A DNA stretch of 64,000 nucleotides from Bacteroidota bacterium (GTDB lineage Bacteria > Bacteroidota > Bacteroidia > NS11-12g > UBA9320): contig WGNA01000007.1 of the NCBI GenBank assembly GCA_016124755.1, forward strand, positions 62,001 to 126,000. The letters run 5' to 3'. The notes beneath the pieces were generated by a model. It was given only the letters and a program-made list of their open reading frames with translations. It searched no databases and was not told the DNA's origin. Below, in pieces: positions 62,075 through 64,000 of the stretch (positions are counted from its first letter, which is position 1; every line of letters begins with the position of its first letter). Position numbers and translations under genes: made by a program.

Positions 62075-63493
62075 TCAAGGTGCTCCAACTCTGTGCATCG
62101 CACATCGGAAACCAAGAGTTGAAAGTGATTGTTCTTCATCAAGGAATCTTCTTGTTCCGGGTGACATCCAATAAGCTCTGTCATTCCATGAAGCTCCCTT
62201 ATAAACATGTGCCTTGTTATTTACTAGTGAAGTAACACCATAGTCGTACTGCTCCTCTCCACCATTGTAATATTCTTCATCGAGATATCCAATGTTGTCC
62301 GCCTTCTTGTAGTTTCTTCTGTTCACGTTATCCCGATCTTCAACCGGAACGTATTGAATTCTACCCAAGCTGTCTTTGAGGTCAATTACACCGTCCTCGT
62401 CAAGTTTCTTTTTGGTATAAACATTTCCCCGGTAAGGATTGAAGTCTGTAACATCATCATAAGTGAGAACACGATAAACATCCATCACCCACTCGCTCAC
62501 ATTACCACTCATATTGTAGAGGCCATAGTCGTTAGGCCAGTACGCTTTAACTTCGGTTGTAATCAGTGCTCCGTCGTTTAACCAGGCGGCAATACCACCC
62601 TGATCACCTTTTCCTCTTTTAAAGTTTGCGTTAATCAAACCTCTGTCTTTTTCTGAACCACCGTGATGCCGAACGGTTAAACCACCCCAGCTGTAGATCT
62701 TTTTGTTATTAACGTTTTCGTATTGCGATGCTCCAATGTTAGCAGTAGCTGCATATTCCCATTCCGCTTCAGTTGGCAAACGATAATCCGGTAAGAAGAT
62801 ACCATCCTCCATTCTTACGTTTCGGGTACCTTTTTTAACATTAATATCTTTTATCAGATGCTTGCCGTCTTTACCTTGAAACTGACCTGCGAGATAAGCT
62901 CCCTGGTTGAAATTTTCCTCGTTCATCTGATCAATATCCGGTTGAAGAATTCCTTCCCGGATAAGGATCATTTCATTAACCCGGTCGCTTCTCCATGCGG
63001 CATACGCGGTAGCTTGCAACCAATTAACACCAACTACAGGATAATTTTTGTACGCAGGATGTCGAAGGTAATACTCAACATACGGCTCGTTATAAGCAAG
63101 TTTATCGCGCCAGCAATTAGTATCAGGTAATGCAGTTTCCCATACTTCGGGATAATCAACGTAAACCCTTCTCAACCAATGAAGATATTCCAGGTAATTA
63201 AGGTTGCTGATCTCGCATTCATCCATATAAAAGGAGTGTACGGATACCTTTCGCTCGATGTTATCGTGTTCGTAAAGAACATCGTGTTCAGAAGATCCCA
63301 TTGTAAACTGACCTCCTTTAACATACACGAGACCCGGTCCTGTTTCCTGACCTGCATAGTCATACGTTTCAAAACCTCCCCACTTCGAATCGTTGTAATT
63401 CCAGCCTGTAACAGCCGACTTTTCCTTCTTACAAGAAGTTACGAAAAGCGCGGTAGACGCAGCCAATAAAACGATAGATAACTTTCTGTTCAT
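62075..63493 (-). CDS. gldJ: gliding-motility lipoprotein GldJ-like, SUMF1/FGE-fold (472 aa)
   Basis: Lipoprotein (MNRKLSIVLLAASTALFVTSC, lipobox TSC) with a formylglycine-generating-enzyme-like domain. The matching features to Flavobacterium GldJ are QETGPGLVYVKGGQFTMG (about residues 50-67), RHPAYKNYPVVGVNWLQATAYAAWR, FLPDYRLPTEAEWEYAA, YGLYNMSGNVSEWVMDVYR and the end GFRCAMHRVG. GldJ supports gliding and stabilises GldK in the T9SS complex. At 472 residues it is shorter than the roughly 560 of F. johnsoniae GldJ, mainly between the GNVSEW block and the C-terminal VYKGASW block. The start is the second of two tandem ATGs (63496, 63493) or ATG 63511. Confidence 0.88.
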   Translation of the reverse strand: MNRKLSIVLLAASTALFVTSCKKEKSAVTGWNYNDSKWGGFETYDYAGQETGPGLVYVKGGQFTMGSSEHDVLYEHDNIERKVSVHSFYMDECEISNLNYLEYLHWLRRVYVDYPEVWETALPDTNCWRDKLAYNEPYVEYYLRHPAYKNYPVVGVNWLQATAYAAWRSDRVNEMILIREGILQPDIDQMNEENFNQGAYLAGQFQGKDGKHLIKDINVKKGTRNVRMEDGIFLPDYRLPTEAEWEYAATANIGASQYENVNNKKIYSWGGLTVRHHGGSEKDRGLINANFKRGKGDQGGIAAWLNDGALITTEVKAYWPNDYGLYNMSGNVSEWVMDVYRVLTYDDVTDFNPYRGNVYTKKKLDEDGVIDLKDSLGRIQYVPVEDRDNVNRRNYKKADNIGYLDEEYYNGGEEQYDYGVTSLVNNKAHVYKGASWNDRAYWMSPGTRRFLDEEQSLSTLGFRCAMHRVGAP

Positions 63494-63655
63494 CATATCT
63501 GTGATGGTCATTTTTCTAAGAACTTACAAGTTTAAACTTTTATTGCTTATAGAAAACCCTACAAAAAAAATTAGTTTAAATGAAAGCATTCGGTACGAAA
63601 AAGTTTCATCCATCATTCACCTAAACTTGCCAAACTGATCGGAATGCTATTGATT

Positions 63656-63913
63656 TCATAATGCCGGGACACAGCGAGAAACTGTATTCTCAAGGATGGA
63701 ATTCAAGCCCTTCAGAATTGATGTACTAAACGAAACTTCTCCAAAGCAATCTGCAAAATGTTGCTGATTGTTATAGAAAGGTCTTCTGATCAGTGATAAC
63801 ATGATTTTGGAATCTTTGAAAAGACAAGCTACAGATACCGCCGAGAGCCAACGAGTATCCTTTGAAACTGAAACAGATGTTGAATGAATAAGAACTTGAT
63901 TTGTGGAGATCAC
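63656..63913 (-). CDS. uncertain hypothetical ORF at the right edge (85 aa or more)
   Basis: The minus-strand frame is open from 63988 to a TGA at 63656-63658 and has coding-like codon choice, with residues YHWLSFKFGTEKQ before the first GTG (63913). I recognise no family and see no promoter. It may be the 3' part of a gene that is broken by the TAG at 63989-63991, or a chance frame. The region 63512-63655 between it and gldJ holds only a near -7 box for gldJ (TAAACTTG). Confidence 0.3.
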   Translation of the reverse strand: MISTNQVLIHSTSVSVSKDTRWLSAVSVACLFKDSKIMLSLIRRPFYNNQQHFADCFGEVSFSTSILKGLNSILENTVSRCVPAL

Positions 63914-64000
63914 CTGTTTTTCCGTACCGAATTTGAACGATAGCCAATGATAACGCAGTAATGCATTAACAGCCTTTGCGTCAAACTGCTATTGATTAAA

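Overview
The window looks like a chromosome segment from a gliding-type Bacteroidota, most likely order Flavobacteriales. The evidence is direct: a GldJ-like lipoprotein, PorQ, seven secreted proteins that end in type IX secretion system (T9SS) sorting domains, DUF3822 next to rsmD, and the Bacteroidota -7 promoter box TAnnTTTG in front of many genes. Shine-Dalgarno sequences are mostly absent. I see no tRNA, rRNA, CRISPR array, transposase or integrase. I cannot name the genus.

Layout. Positions 0.2-20.4 kb form a surface-protein region: a 2,413-residue T9SS type B protein, a small membrane protein, two paralogous giant type B proteins on the minus strand, a type A protein, and an ECF sigma factor joined to an anti-sigma-like protein that should span both membranes. 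Positions 20.5-27.2 kb hold an Ldh-type oxidoreductase, a lipoprotein dipeptidyl peptidase III, an unlisted 52-residue membrane protein, uracil-DNA glycosylase and a secreted vanadium-haloperoxidase-like enzyme. FtsE follows, then a non-coding stretch with three copies of an intergenic repeat (28.1-28.7 kb). Positions 28.8-35.9 kb carry a methyltransferase, rnhB, an outer-membrane barrel, a DUF5522 protein, an FtsX-type permease, NamZ (DUF1343), PorQ and a second ECF sigma factor with a His-rich membrane protein.

Positions 35.9-41.4 kb are the most unusual part. A 1,430-residue protein with 14 FG-GAP repeats lies between a truncated 3' relic of a metallo-beta-lactamase-fold gene and the intact gene. 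The relic and the intact gene share a 172-bp direct repeat with 5 mismatches, so the segment was probably gained by duplication or homologous integration.

Positions 41.4-64 kb are mostly housekeeping genes (lpdA, serS, dxs, cmk, paaN-like, rsmD, coaD, a Nudix hydrolase, pyrE, ahcY, bacilliredoxin, gldJ). Among them are a DUF4160-DUF2442 pair, a T9SS-exported Kazal inhibitor, another type B protein and a membrane adenylate cyclase.

Two themes link the genes. First, much of the coding capacity serves T9SS export and gliding-type surface proteins: gldJ and porQ encode machinery or accessory parts, and the giant proteins are the cargo. Second, the genome is very compact. Many convergent genes overlap at their stops, divergent genes share or overlap start regions, and in at least seven cases a -7 box ends only 3-4 bases before the start codon, which suggests leaderless mRNAs. 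Starts were often moved downstream from the longest frame because the -7 box covers the upstream candidate.
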